The notes beneath the pieces are model-generated. The model had not been told where the DNA came from. It worked only from the letters and a program-made list of their open reading frames with translations, and made no database searches. DNA of 64,000 bases, from positions 1 through 64,000 of IMG/VR virus record IMGVR_UViG_3300007735_000799, one strand, 5' to 3'. Within the stretch, counting starts at the first letter, position 1; every line of letters starts with the position of its first letter. Both the position numbers and the translations under genes were made by a program. This DNA comes from a virus. Shown piece by piece: positions 9,423 to 17,958 of this stretch.

Positions 9423-12422
9423 TCATTTCTCCGGATTGTGTCCCCATATTTTCAGGGCTAGTAGTTTACGAGTCGGTTCGCCTTTATCATCACGAAGTGG
9501 CCCCTTGGCTCCCTTCATGCGACTGATAAACGAGATTTGTTTGTTTGCCCATTTCCAATCGCCTGCTTGCCAATCATCTTTCTTTTTGCCAAGCATTCGC
9601 ACGATAGCACGAGCAGAGTCGCGTCCCGAGGTGATTTTACCACCACCAGTTCCTGCCTTGCCTGCTTCTTTGCGAGACAACCCCGCTTCTTTACCGCCCT
9701 GCGAATCAATAAAGTTCTGAAGTTCTTTGGCTCCCATGTTTACAAGTTTAGACCATTCCTTGTAGATGCTATCCTTTTCTTCATCATCCATATCTTCAGC
9801 GATAGCATTTTGACCAGGAGTATCTTTGGCGTAAGTTTTACGAATCTTGTTTGTACCAATCTCTAAAACTTCTTTGAAAATTTTTCGTGACAAACTAGCA
9901 GCATCAGTATATTCATAAAGCATCCATTCAAACTCTTCATCTAAAGAAGATGTTGTGGTTTGAGTAGCATGACTAGCATACATCTGCTGCTTCTGCTCTT
10001 GAATGTATATGTCCCAAGCGGTTTGTTCTTCATGTGTGGAAACCTTGGACTGTAGTTCTCGTGCTCGTTCAATGCGATCACTGTATTTACGGATATCATC
10101 AAGTTCTACTACTTGATCTAAAATTTCTTGTATTTCAAAGGCTTCTGATTTTGTTCCAAACTTTTTGGCAAATGCTATGGAATATTTGGAGCGTCTAGTA
10201 GTTTTCTCAGGATCACCAGGCAATTTCTTCCAAGCCTTAGGATCAGAATCAGAACGAGCCTTTCTATCAGCAAATTGCTTTACTCTAGCCTTGGCGTCTG
10301 CTTTACTCAAACCAGAAACATATTTCTTGGGAAGTCCTGTTTCCTTATCTTTTGGACTTGCGCGTGCTGCATCTTCACTCACGATAAACTCCTCATTTTT
10401 AGATTCTGGTTTGGCGGCTGACATATCTTTTGGATCTACCTGCATTCCTGTTTGACGCAAGAAGCGAAGACCAATAAGAACTTTGTATTCCATATGACTT
10501 CGGTTAGCCAGAGAAAACTTTACATTCTTGTACTCACGACCACCAAACTCTACATCCATCAAAACTATCGGACGAATTTCTCGTTCTTCTGTTCCGCCGC
10601 GCTTAATCTTAATACGACTAACGATAGTCTTGTTTAAACTCTTACCGTTTATCTTAAACGAAACTGTGTGATTCTTTTCGTTAATCTTTATATCTGTAGC
10701 ATCAATAGAATTGTAACCGCTGTTGCCGGTATCAATCTTTGCGTTGTATTCTACACCATCAACAGTAATACTTTCACTAACAGCCACATTACTGAATAGT
10801 TTCCAGTTTGACTTGTTGCTTACATGCTCAATCAAAGCGTCCATCAAGCCTTGTCCTTCAACTTCTTCGGTTGGCTTGCCGTCTTTGTAAAGTGTATAAA
10901 CATTACCGCTTCCTGGCGAAGCGTTCATTTCAATAATGTAAGGTTTGCCGTCTACAACCACATGGTCAACACCAACATAATAACACTTACTTACCAAAGC
11001 AACCTTTTCCACAAGTTCAATCTCTTCTGGACTTAGTTTAAATGCTCCCCCTGAGGAACCCCTAGCAATATTAGTTCTGAAATCGCCTTTAGCCTTGTCA
11101 CGCTTTGCACAGGCGAATATCTTGCCGTTGAGCACGATTGAACGAACATCGTTCTTGAAACCTGGCAAAAACTCTTGGAGGATAACTTCTGCACCAAACT
11201 TCCATAGAGACTGAAGAACAGAACGCAAAGACTTTTCGCTTTCAATAATTGAAACGCCAATACCTTCTGCGCCTGTAACAGTCTTAACCACAACAGGATA
11301 CTTTCCGCCAATAGCCTTCATAGCATTTGCCACTGAATCTTCATTGGAAACAAATGCAGTTCGTGGGTGTGGCAGGTTATACTTCTGAAGGGCTAGAGCA
11401 GTCTGCAACTTGTTTGCACAAATCTCCATAGCACCCTTTTCGTTAACCATGAACACACCATTGTTCTGTAGAATTGTAGCGAGACCAATACCAAGTTCAG
11501 AATTCATTACACCGCCACGCACAAAACATAGGGTGTTCTGTGGTTTAATCACAATCTTCTTGGTGTCTTCGCCTTCAGTAATTTGAATGGTAACTTTATC
11601 GCCGCTGGCTTCCATTGAATTGATGAGAGCATACTTCATCTTGATTACATGAAATTCTATGCCCTTTTTCTTGCAGGACTTTTCCATCTTCTCAATTGAA
11701 GAGCCTTCTGTGCCACCTTCAGCAGAAGTCAAGCAAAGCAAAGTTACATCAGATGACTTTTCTTCCCATAGCCATTCTTCTTTTAATTGCATGCCCTTCT
11801 TGACTGCCATGAAAATCTTCTTGGCTTCAGCATCCTTCACATGCGCGGGTACGCCTGCGCGGAACGCATCAAAGTCTCCGTCAAATACTGCTTTACGCAT
11901 CTTGGATGCTGACATGCCTTGCACACCTTCTGCATCAGGATCACGAGCACCAGCACTAATAACCTTGAAGTCTGAGAACTTGTAGCCCTCGGTACTCTTG
12001 GGATCAAGATCAATGTATTGCTTAATCTTGTTGTATTCTGCCACATGATCTGCGCCTGTGACAATACGAACTTTAGTGTAGCCAGCATCACTCAACTTCT
12101 GTGCAATAGCATAAGGCCCCGCAACCGTCTTGCCATCCTTGTTTGGGAAAGGTTTTGGCATCAGTTGAAACTTCATCTTGGGAAAGAACTTCTTTAAAGT
12201 CTCAAGTTTAGTTTTTGCGTCTAGCGGATTCTTCTTTGGATCTTGCGAGTAGGAAGCGTAAATGCAAAACTCAGCACCAATCTTTTGGGCTTCTTCCATC
12301 ACCTTGTTTACAAGAACTTCGTGTCCTGTGGTTGGTGGATTGAAGCGTCCAACACCAATAACTATAGATTTCTCTTTCTTAGGTGCTTCGGTAATGATCT
12401 GTGTAATTTTTTTCACTTCCAT
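9423..12422 (-). CDS. NMNAT-like / ATP-grasp / retropepsin-like fusion protein
   Basis: This 999-residue protein joins several recognisable parts. Residues 1-13 (MEVKKITQIITEA) resemble a capsid-targeting leader with an ITE site. Residues 18-212 are a nucleotidyltransferase of the NadM/cytidylyltransferase type, with GRFNPPTTGHE at 25-35 and SASKMRK at 171-177. Residues 225-540 look like a RimK-type ATP-grasp ligase: VVKTVTGAEGIGV, LQEFLPG, the ARGSSGGAF loop and IIEMNASPG at 496-504. Residues 546-660 resemble the RimK-partner aspartic protease fold, with DTGNSG at 564-569 and LIGLRFL at 649-655. A basic region (688-757) and a C-terminal domain (885-999) are not recognised. It overlaps the 409-residue gene upstream by 10 nt, so the two are probably made together. 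Joint function is unknown. Confidence 0.8.
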   Translation of the reverse strand: MEVKKITQIITEAPKKEKSIVIGVGRFNPPTTGHEVLVNKVMEEAQKIGAEFCIYASYSQDPKKNPLDAKTKLETLKKFFPKMKFQLMPKPFPNKDGKTVAGPYAIAQKLSDAGYTKVRIVTGADHVAEYNKIKQYIDLDPKSTEGYKFSDFKVISAGARDPDAEGVQGMSASKMRKAVFDGDFDAFRAGVPAHVKDAEAKKIFMAVKKGMQLKEEWLWEEKSSDVTLLCLTSAEGGTEGSSIEKMEKSCKKKGIEFHVIKMKYALINSMEASGDKVTIQITEGEDTKKIVIKPQNTLCFVRGGVMNSELGIGLATILQNNGVFMVNEKGAMEICANKLQTALALQKYNLPHPRTAFVSNEDSVANAMKAIGGKYPVVVKTVTGAEGIGVSIIESEKSLRSVLQSLWKFGAEVILQEFLPGFKNDVRSIVLNGKIFACAKRDKAKGDFRTNIARGSSGGAFKLSPEEIELVEKVALVSKCYYVGVDHVVVDGKPYIIEMNASPGSGNVYTLYKDGKPTEEVEGQGLMDALIEHVSNKSNWKLFSNVAVSESITVDGVEYNAKIDTGNSGYNSIDATDIKINEKNHTVSFKINGKSLNKTIVSRIKIKRGGTEEREIRPIVLMDVEFGGREYKNVKFSLANRSHMEYKVLIGLRFLRQTGMQVDPKDMSAAKPESKNEEFIVSEDAARASPKDKETGLPKKYVSGLSKADAKARVKQFADRKARSDSDPKAWKKLPGDPEKTTRRSKYSIAFAKKFGTKSEAFEIQEILDQVVELDDIRKYSDRIERARELQSKVSTHEEQTAWDIYIQEQKQQMYASHATQTTTSSLDEEFEWMLYEYTDAASLSRKIFKEVLEIGTNKIRKTYAKDTPGQNAIAEDMDDEEKDSIYKEWSKLVNMGAKELQNFIDSQGGKEAGLSRKEAGKAGTGGGKITSGRDSARAIVRMLGKKKDDWQAGDWKWANKQISFISRMKGAKGPLRDDKGEPTRKLLALKIWGHNPEK

Positions 12423-13642
12423 TCCTTTGCTAGATTAAAGTTGTTCTTGGAGAACTCGTTGCGATCAACAAGTTTCACAATACTACATGTCTTACCACAA
12501 ACTGCTACGAAACCTTCAGGTGCGGTTGGACGATATCCGTCCTTGTCTGCAATAAAGGTTGAGACACTTTGGGTAAGAGAAAGTTTAGAGATAACCAAAC
12601 TCTTAGCCTTGGCTATGAGTGCGTGAAGTGCAAATAGTTTATCAATTTGAGAAGCGTAAGCCTGTAGATACTTGGTGATTCTCGCGCCTTTTTCCTGCTT
12701 CTCTTTCTTCTTAACTTCAGTTTTTAGTGCGTCTGCTTCAGTAGCAAGACGAGCCTGAATGAATGTTGCAAGACCGTTTGTGGTATTGTTTGAAAGTCCT
12801 GCTCGTACTGTGGCGTTGATATACTGCGACACATACTCGGATGCTTCACTCTTGTTGAATGAACCTAAAGCAGACTTCAAGTTCTTGGCTTCCGCCTCAA
12901 TCTGTTTTGTGAGAACAGCAATCTGTTTTTCTTCTGAGGTTTGAAGCAAAAGATTCTTTGGTAGAGTTGGAACCTTGGCATCCACAACCCATACTCCTGT
13001 GGATGTTCCCATTGCAGGAACACCAGGCGACCATGATCCGCGCTCTTTAGGATCGCCACTACCACTCCATTTAGTATGGAACACAATACCAAACTTAGCA
13101 GCGGCTACTTCTATTCCTGTGGGACTATCCGCAGGAACAGCGTATGTAATTGTGTTAGGACGGAAGGTGATGTAACTCTTGCCGTCAATAGTTTCTTTTT
13201 TCTTCTCGCCTTGTGTAAACAGCAAGTCGCCCCAAACCATGCCCTTGATGTTTAGTGGCTTTAGATACTTTAAAGCGTCTATTAGTTTAGCAACCACACC
13301 ACCTTCGTGGTTGGCTTTGATATCTGCTTCTGTATAGTTAACTTTTGAAGTCTTAGAAAAGAAAGACTTGGTAGCCACAAAGAACTTTTTAGTGTCAGGA
13401 TGAATGCCTGCAATAAGAGCAGGAGCCCCGTCCCATTTTGTGGATACATTCAAAGACGGAACAGCCTTTCCTGTTGAGGAAACGCCGCTAACAACATCTT
13501 TTAAAATTTTAATGGATGCTTGTAACCCATCCCAACCCTGCTCAAACATACCGTCTTCAAGGTGGCTAATGTGACCACCTTTGTTTTCTTTAACGGCTTC
13601 TGTTATGGATTCAGGAGTTGAAAATGAAGAAAAGTTTAGCAT
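12413..13642 (-). CDS. DUF6267-like protein with ligase-type KxDG motif
   Basis: The 409-residue protein resembles hypotheticals of T4-like aquatic phages that I recall as DUF6267. STKWDGAPALIAG (67-79) looks like motif I of covalent nucleotidyltransferases (K-x-D-G, where the Lys takes AMP). FFVATKSFF (87-95), GMVWGDLLF (134-142) and FGIVFHTKW (184-192) lie where ligase motifs III, IIIa and IV might fall. The match is partial, so activity is inference. The N-terminus MLNFSSFSTPESITEA has an ITE-A site. The C-terminal half is helical. A CATAAATATG motif lies just before the ATG. It is followed directly by the NMNAT/ATP-grasp fusion gene. Confidence 0.65.
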   Translation of the reverse strand: MLNFSSFSTPESITEAVKENKGGHISHLEDGMFEQGWDGLQASIKILKDVVSGVSSTGKAVPSLNVSTKWDGAPALIAGIHPDTKKFFVATKSFFSKTSKVNYTEADIKANHEGGVVAKLIDALKYLKPLNIKGMVWGDLLFTQGEKKKETIDGKSYITFRPNTITYAVPADSPTGIEVAAAKFGIVFHTKWSGSGDPKERGSWSPGVPAMGTSTGVWVVDAKVPTLPKNLLLQTSEEKQIAVLTKQIEAEAKNLKSALGSFNKSEASEYVSQYINATVRAGLSNNTTNGLATFIQARLATEADALKTEVKKKEKQEKGARITKYLQAYASQIDKLFALHALIAKAKSLVISKLSLTQSVSTFIADKDGYRPTAPEGFVAVCGKTCSIVKLVDRNEFSKNNFNLAKEWK

Positions 13643-13646
13643 ATAA

Positions 13647-13656
13647 CATATTTATG
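13647..13656 (-). promoter_or_regulatory. Late-promoter-like motif CATAAATATG
   Basis: ATAAATA on the minus strand lies about 6 nt before the ATG at 13642, one base off the T4 late box. It would drive the 409-residue gene and the fusion gene after it. Confidence 0.45.
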
Positions 13657-13663
13657 CTAATCT

Positions 13664-14173
13664 TCACTCCTCCTCCACCCATCTTGACCAAGTTTTCGGG
13701 CCCATATGGTCAATGATAGTCATTACAATCATCTTCCTGTTGGGAACAATAGGAGGCTTGGCTAGAGGCATCTTGGCTTCCTGTGGGGTTCGGTTAGCCT
13801 TCCTGTAGTTGCATCTACGGCAGGAAGCCACCACATTCTTCCACTCAAACTTACCACCACGGCTAGCAGGCAACACATGGTCAATGGTTCCGTTGGCGGC
13901 ATTCAAGGTGCAACCACAATACTGACATTCAAACTTGTCACGACGAAACACTCCTTTACGAGTTGCTCCCTTGACCCTATACGGCAGGTTCACATACTCC
14001 ACCAACACAATTGCGGTGGGTAGTTCATAGTGCCCTCGGGGTGTGGGAATACGATAGAAGTCATCGTGACCATAAGGCTTGGCGGCTTTTCCTGAACACA
14101 GGAGATTAACCGCCCGCTTCCAATCAATCACATTTAAGACTTCCTCGCTAGCGTTTAGGAGGAGAACCTTCAA
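13664..14173 (-). CDS. HNH endonuclease
   Basis: The 169-residue protein carries a full HNH nuclease core: FECQYCG (zinc Cys pair), GTIDHVLPASRGG (the catalytic His in DHV), EWKNVVASCRRCN (Asn and second Cys pair) and YRKANRTPQEA. Homologues are common as free-standing nucleases in bacteria and phages. The start is a TTG at 14171-14173, three codons after the upstream stop, with GAAGG as ribosome site; no suitable ATG precedes the conserved MKVLLLNASEEVLNVIDW start. It could be a homing or a genome-maintenance nuclease. Confidence 0.85.
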   Translation of the reverse strand: MKVLLLNASEEVLNVIDWKRAVNLLCSGKAAKPYGHDDFYRIPTPRGHYELPTAIVLVEYVNLPYRVKGATRKGVFRRDKFECQYCGCTLNAANGTIDHVLPASRGGKFEWKNVVASCRRCNYRKANRTPQEAKMPLAKPPIVPNRKMIVMTIIDHMGPKTWSRWVEEE

Positions 14174-14176
14174 GGT

Positions 14177-14533
14177 TTAGCCCTTCAGAAGTTGAGGGTT
14201 GGTGTCCTGTTCCATCTCTTGATTGAACAGATTGATTTCTTCCTGCTCATCCTTAATGATGGCATACACTTCGCCCTTGAAGCAAATAGCCAGTGCATCA
14301 TCATTCTCTGTCATAAGAGTAATGTATCCACCAACAACTACACGATCACCCTTTTGAATTGGGAAAGGATCGGGCTGACGAGCAAAAGAAAAGTTTCTTC
14401 CATCGCCGCCAACAGGCTGAGGAGCAAATGGTTGCTGTCCTGCGGAATAAACAATTCCTTCAAAAGCCTCACCTGGCTTAATCTTAGTGCGATCAACTTT
14501 TACGATAACATAATCAGTGTTTGGAATAAGCAT
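14177..14533 (-). CDS. Small beta-barrel protein, possibly GroES/gp31-like
   Basis: The 118-residue protein starts LIPNTDYVIVKVDRTKIKPGEAF and continues with EGIVYSAG, IQKGDRVVVGGYITLM and FKGEVYAIIKDE. That order (a strand with I/V-K, then GIV, then KGDRVVVG, then a closing V-YAI strand) recalls the co-chaperonin fold of GroES and T4 gp31. A mobile-loop-like insert rich in Pro and Gly lies at 33-50. The acidic C-terminal tail (95-118) is extra. A good AGGAG ribosome site precedes the ATG. The fold call is tentative; a second candidate of this kind is at 37225-37497. Confidence 0.45.
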   Translation of the reverse strand: MLIPNTDYVIVKVDRTKIKPGEAFEGIVYSAGQQPFAPQPVGGDGRNFSFARQPDPFPIQKGDRVVVGGYITLMTENDDALAICFKGEVYAIIKDEQEEINLFNQEMEQDTNPQLLKG

Positions 14534-14558
14534 TGTATTTTCTCCTTTAAGTATCTAG

Positions 14559-14632
14559 TAGGAGTGCCAGGATTCGAACCTGTTCCAACCGGGTATAAAC
14601 CGATCTGGGCCAACCAAAGACCCCCCACTCCC
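14559..14632 (-). tRNA. Unusual tRNA, tentative Ile (anticodon UAU)
   Basis: GGGAGTG and CACTCCT form the acceptor stem, with a standard TTCGAAT T-loop and a GGG/CCC D-stem. The best anticodon arm is ATCGG-TTTATAC-CCGGT, giving UAU. Oddities are G instead of U at position 8, two linking bases before the anticodon arm, a mismatched T-stem pair and a G-U first acceptor pair. It may be a degenerate or divergent tRNA. Confidence 0.5.
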
Positions 14633-14633
14633 A

Positions 14634-14891
14634 TTATTCTTTCTCAGTATTCTCCATCACAAGAACCACGCGAGACTTCTTGTTTGCAACATGACCCGAT
14701 TCTGTCTTGATGAGATAGTTACTCTTTTGCCGATCATCATCGTGACCAAGACGATAGTTAATTTCTGTCAGAACATTTCCATTAACAACAGGAGTAATAT
14801 TGTCAACAAGCATGGCAACAATAGTCTCCGACAAGGCTGCTGCGGTAGCCTCGTTTGTGTTCAGGGGAATATCAATGTGAAGTCGGAACAT
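14634..14891 (-). CDS. Small uncharacterised early protein
   Basis: The 85-residue protein reads as one beta-alpha-beta unit (FRLHIDIPLNTNEATAAALS, then IVAMLVDNITP, then NYRLGHDDDRQKSNYLI) with a Lys/Glu-rich C-terminus; no family is recognised. A near-perfect sigma70 promoter lies 6 nt before the ATG, so the message would be leaderless and expressed early. It ends 2 nt from the tRNA-like gene and lies downstream of gp41 helicase, but with its own promoter. Confidence 0.6.
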   Translation of the reverse strand: MFRLHIDIPLNTNEATAAALSETIVAMLVDNITPVVNGNVLTEINYRLGHDDDRQKSNYLIKTESGHVANKKSRVVLVMENTEKE

Positions 14892-14897
14892 GTGTCT

Positions 14898-14925
14898 ATT
14901 ATATCTCTTATTACTGATGTGTCAA
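14898..14925 (-). promoter_or_regulatory. Sigma70-like promoter, consensus -35 and -10
   Basis: TTGACA (14925-14920), 16 nt, TATAAT (14903-14898) on the minus strand. Both hexamers match the bacterial consensus. The ATG at 14891 is at the expected start point. Confidence 0.8.
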
Positions 14926-16340
14926 GACCAATCAGCAAAATCTCTCTTTTTAAATTTGTCGGTCATGCGTTCACGAAAACTTTTAAATTCTCCTGTTTCT
15001 TCATCTTCATCGGTCTTTTCAGGCATGTTAATAATTCCGCGTTGAGCAGATTCATCCAAGTCAAAAAGTTTCATTTTGCTGCGATCAATACCAACCACGA
15101 ATCGGCGATTTGCCGCAGGATCAGCATAACGATTCTTAAGTTGCTTAATCATAATTTGACCAAGCCCCTGAAGTTCTTCGGTTGAAACCAAGGCAAACAT
15201 GAAATCGGCGGTTTGTGGTAGACCGAACGATTCGCTGGTATCAGTTAGTTCAACATCCGTGCTAGAGAATCCTGAACGATTGGTTTGTGTTGCAGTAAAG
15301 ATAGGCACACCGGTTTCAACCGCAAGACCGCGCAACTCTTCAGCAATTGCCTTGATAAAGGTGTACGAATTCACCGTGGCACTCTGCTTCATGCGAGCCG
15401 ACGCACAGATATTCAGGTAATCAATAAAGATAATCTCAGGTGTAAAATTACGCTTGAGACGAAGTTCATCTAATAGATGCTTGAAGTGCATGGCACTTGC
15501 TGTCGCGGTAGGATACTCTTTGATAATGAGTTTACCTGTAGTTTGTTCCATGATACGATTCAATTTTCGGTCGTAGATATCCTTGGGCAAAGCCTTCAGA
15601 TCGTCTAGAGCGGTATCCATTAGATTAGCATCAATACGCTCTGCAATTCGCTCTTCTGCCATTTCGCAAGTAATGTACAAAACATTCTTGCCTTGCATCA
15701 GACAGTTAGCCGCATGATGACACAAGAATAGAGACTTACCGACACCAGTGCCTGCGAGACATACATTCAAGGTCTTGTAAGGCGTACCGTTGTTTGTAAT
15801 CTTGTTAAGCAGATCAATATCAAACGGAATACGCTTCTCTACGGTATGATAGAAGTGATATCGCTTGTCTGCATCTTCAATGAAATCGTGACCGATATGA
15901 GTATCAAAACTAACTGCAAGAGCAGTAGAAAGGATACTTGGAATAGCAGTCTTCGTTTTGTCTTTGGACTTTCCATCAATAATTTGAATGGATTCCATGA
16001 TGCCATTATAGAGTGCCTTTTCTTTGCAGAACTCTTCGGTATTGTCTAGCAACCATTGAGTTTCCAACTTATCGTGAGTCTTGAATGACTTGATGATATC
16101 CCGAATAGCCTTGAATTCAGTTTCGCTTAAGTTGTCTCGCTTGCTCAAATCAATAAGAAGACTCTCAACTGTGGGCTGCTTGTTGTACTTGGTATAAAAA
16201 GTACTGATACAATCGTAGATGACTCGCTCATCCCGCTCTGTAAAGTATTCAGGCTTTAAAAACGGAAGAACCTTGCGCCCGTACTCTTCATCGTGGAGTA
16301 GAGTTCGCAGAATGAGAATTTCTGTTCTATCGTTAGTCAT
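14922..16340 (-). CDS. 41: Replicative DNA helicase, T4 gp41-like
   Basis: The 472-residue protein is a DnaB-type ring helicase, close to T4 gp41 (475 residues). The N-terminal part has LHDEEYGRKVLPFLKPEYF. The Walker A is GTGVGKS at 197-203, Walker B is PEIIFIDYLNI, and the arginine-rich end has LKNRYADPAANRRFVVGIDR. It unwinds the fork and works with the gp61 primase encoded at 4 kb. The ATG sits 7 nt after a sigma70 -10 box with AGGA in between, so the message may be leaderless. The C-terminus is acidic, then basic. Confidence 0.95.
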   Translation of the reverse strand: MTNDRTEILILRTLLHDEEYGRKVLPFLKPEYFTERDERVIYDCISTFYTKYNKQPTVESLLIDLSKRDNLSETEFKAIRDIIKSFKTHDKLETQWLLDNTEEFCKEKALYNGIMESIQIIDGKSKDKTKTAIPSILSTALAVSFDTHIGHDFIEDADKRYHFYHTVEKRIPFDIDLLNKITNNGTPYKTLNVCLAGTGVGKSLFLCHHAANCLMQGKNVLYITCEMAEERIAERIDANLMDTALDDLKALPKDIYDRKLNRIMEQTTGKLIIKEYPTATASAMHFKHLLDELRLKRNFTPEIIFIDYLNICASARMKQSATVNSYTFIKAIAEELRGLAVETGVPIFTATQTNRSGFSSTDVELTDTSESFGLPQTADFMFALVSTEELQGLGQIMIKQLKNRYADPAANRRFVVGIDRSKMKLFDLDESAQRGIINMPEKTDEDEETGEFKSFRERMTDKFKKRDFADWS

Positions 16341-16347
16341 TAGTCCT

Positions 16348-16375
16348 AATATACAGCCAAACGGCTGAAAGTCAA
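16348..16375 (-). promoter_or_regulatory. Sigma70-like early promoter of helicase gene
   Basis: TTGACT (16375-16370), 16 nt, TATATT (16353-16348) on the minus strand. The spacer contains the inverted repeat CAGCCGTTTGGCTG. The ATG is at 16340, about where transcription should start. Confidence 0.7.
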
Positions 16376-16839
16376 GAGAACTTCTTTACACAATCCAAAA
16401 TAAAATCAGAGCAAACGGCTCCAAAACCAGTATTATTGTAAGACTCTACCGATTCTTTAGAAAGTAGAGGAATGATGCACTTAGAATTCATACGATTTGT
16501 TAAATCGTGTGACCAAATCCAACCATTACTTACAAGTGTGAACCTATCGGATTCGTGGCAAAAATACCGAACAGGTTGCATTAAAGGTCTTTGAAAAATC
16601 CATTGGAGAGCGGCGTATTCCTTGACATGAACCCAAAGGCGTTCACGGCGTTGCCAAAGCCACTCCTCGGTCACAGGATACTGAGCGTAATCGTGACCTA
16701 GATGAGGCTGTTCATTCTTCATACGCAAATCTATCTCTACATCATAACCTGCATCAATGGCTTCTTGAATGTAATCCAATGCGTTTTCACGCTCAGGAAT
16801 AATACCGTCAATGTTTCCTCGGTGAGAAATGTAAATCAC
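16372..16839 (-). CDS. Glycerophosphodiester phosphodiesterase-like protein
   Basis: The 155-residue protein starts with ISHRGNIDG, then PERENALDYIQEAIDAGYDVEIDLR and LGHD. This is the GDPD signature: HRG, an ExEN pair, the metal-binding ExD and a second His. GDPD enzymes split glycerophosphodiesters in a TIM barrel of about 250 residues. This one is short, so it may be a minimal or altered form. It opens the sugar island and overlaps the HAD phosphatase gene upstream by 3 nt. A role in removing phosphodiester groups from a surface glycan or lipid is a guess. Confidence 0.65.
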   Translation of the reverse strand: MIYISHRGNIDGIIPERENALDYIQEAIDAGYDVEIDLRMKNEQPHLGHDYAQYPVTEEWLWQRRERLWVHVKEYAALQWIFQRPLMQPVRYFCHESDRFTLVSNGWIWSHDLTNRMNSKCIIPLLSKESVESYNNTGFGAVCSDFILDCVKKFS

Positions 16840-17138
16840 GGTAGTTCCTCAATTCTAACGCTTTTGTCTTCAATAAACAAATCGTAATACGGTTTGTCGC
16901 AACGCAGATCGTGATATCTTGCTCCCCAATCCTCTAACTGCTGCTTGGTTAGATCATACCAATCTATTCCACTTCGGCTTCCACGAGCAGTCCAATAGAT
17001 GATAGTATTTCCCTGATCGTAGAGAGCGTTCACCTTCTGAATGTTCTCAATGATAGGCTTTGCTTTCTTATACTCTCGGGGATGATCTGGAGTAATGCAA
17101 ATAGTTTCATCAATATCCACAAATATAATTTTAGTCAT
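16836..17138 (-). CDS. HAD-family phosphatase
   Basis: The ATG at 17136-17138 is chosen (MTKIIFVDIDETI), overlapping the upstream gene by 8 nt. The 100-residue protein has the HAD nucleophile motif DIDET (residues 8-12), the second motif TARGSRSG and the acidic motif DLFIEDKS. The small size without a cap domain matches phosphatases in sugar-nucleotide operons that act on sugar phosphates. It lies directly after a nucleotidyltransferase gene and probably serves the same pathway. The substrate is unknown. Confidence 0.75.
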   Translation of the reverse strand: MTKIIFVDIDETICITPDHPREYKKAKPIIENIQKVNALYDQGNTIIYWTARGSRSGIDWYDLTKQQLEDWGARYHDLRCDKPYYDLFIEDKSVRIEELP

Positions 17139-17958
17139 TATGATAAGCATCCCAATAAAAATAACAACTCATCAAATCATCTATGCTCTTTACTTGCTTT
17201 CCCTTTACAATGGTTGCCCACGCTTCAAAGTTCTCTACTTCTTCAGGAGTTCCAAATACAGTAACAAAAGGAGTATCGTAGTATCCAACCTTCAAAGCAT
17301 CTTGAATTAAAAGATTATACACCAAGGTTACATAGAACTCGCCATTGTATTGAATTCCCTTCTCCATAGCAAGATCAAAATACTTCTTGATATACGAACC
17401 CTTCTTGAAGTAATACACTCCTGTGGAGGCGTGTTCATTCATAGGATTATCTGTATAGCAAGCCTTCTCTTTAATTTCTGAAAAGAATGGCGTGTTTGGA
17501 ATATCTTTAACAAAAGCCATCTTAGTTTGTGCTAAAGTGTGTGGGTGGAATCCGCTGTGTGTAAGAACACATCCGTCCATATCATAACGATGCACATGAT
17601 CTTCAAAATGATAACGATCCCAAAGATATGGATTGTCACAATACGAAACAATAACTTCTTCGTCGTCCTTAATGTGTTCGTAAACTGCCTTCACAGTCCA
17701 AACAGGGCCCAACTTGTGTTGAGGCATAGAAACGATAGTTGCATTGGGCTTTAGCGAAAGCAACACATCTCGCATATCAGTTGTAGCAAGATGCGTATCA
17801 TTGCATATGAATACAAATTCGTCATCCTCATCATCAAACATCTCTAGAATGTATTCAATGATGCGCTTTCCATTCACACGAATAAGAGGTTTGGGGTCAG
17901 GATATCCCTTCTCAACAAACCGATTTCCGGTTCCTGCCATCGGCACAATAATCTTCAT
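17131..17958 (-). CDS. Sugar-phosphate nucleotidylyltransferase
   Basis: The 275-residue protein starts IIVPMAGTGNRFVEKGYPDPKP, the NTP-binding signature GxGxRF...PKP of NTP-transferases that make NDP-sugars from sugar-1-phosphates. VSYCDNPYLWD near residue 104 supplies the metal-binding Asp, and ASTGVYYFKKG is the sugar-binding block. Which sugar or nucleotide it uses cannot be read. It overlaps the kinase/aldolase gene upstream as ATGA and the HAD gene downstream. It would provide the activated sugar for the glycosyltransferases of this island. Confidence 0.8.
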   Translation of the reverse strand: MKIIVPMAGTGNRFVEKGYPDPKPLIRVNGKRIIEYILEMFDDEDDEFVFICNDTHLATTDMRDVLLSLKPNATIVSMPQHKLGPVWTVKAVYEHIKDDEEVIVSYCDNPYLWDRYHFEDHVHRYDMDGCVLTHSGFHPHTLAQTKMAFVKDIPNTPFFSEIKEKACYTDNPMNEHASTGVYYFKKGSYIKKYFDLAMEKGIQYNGEFYVTLVYNLLIQDALKVGYYDTPFVTVFGTPEEVENFEAWATIVKGKQVKSIDDLMSCYFYWDAYHND

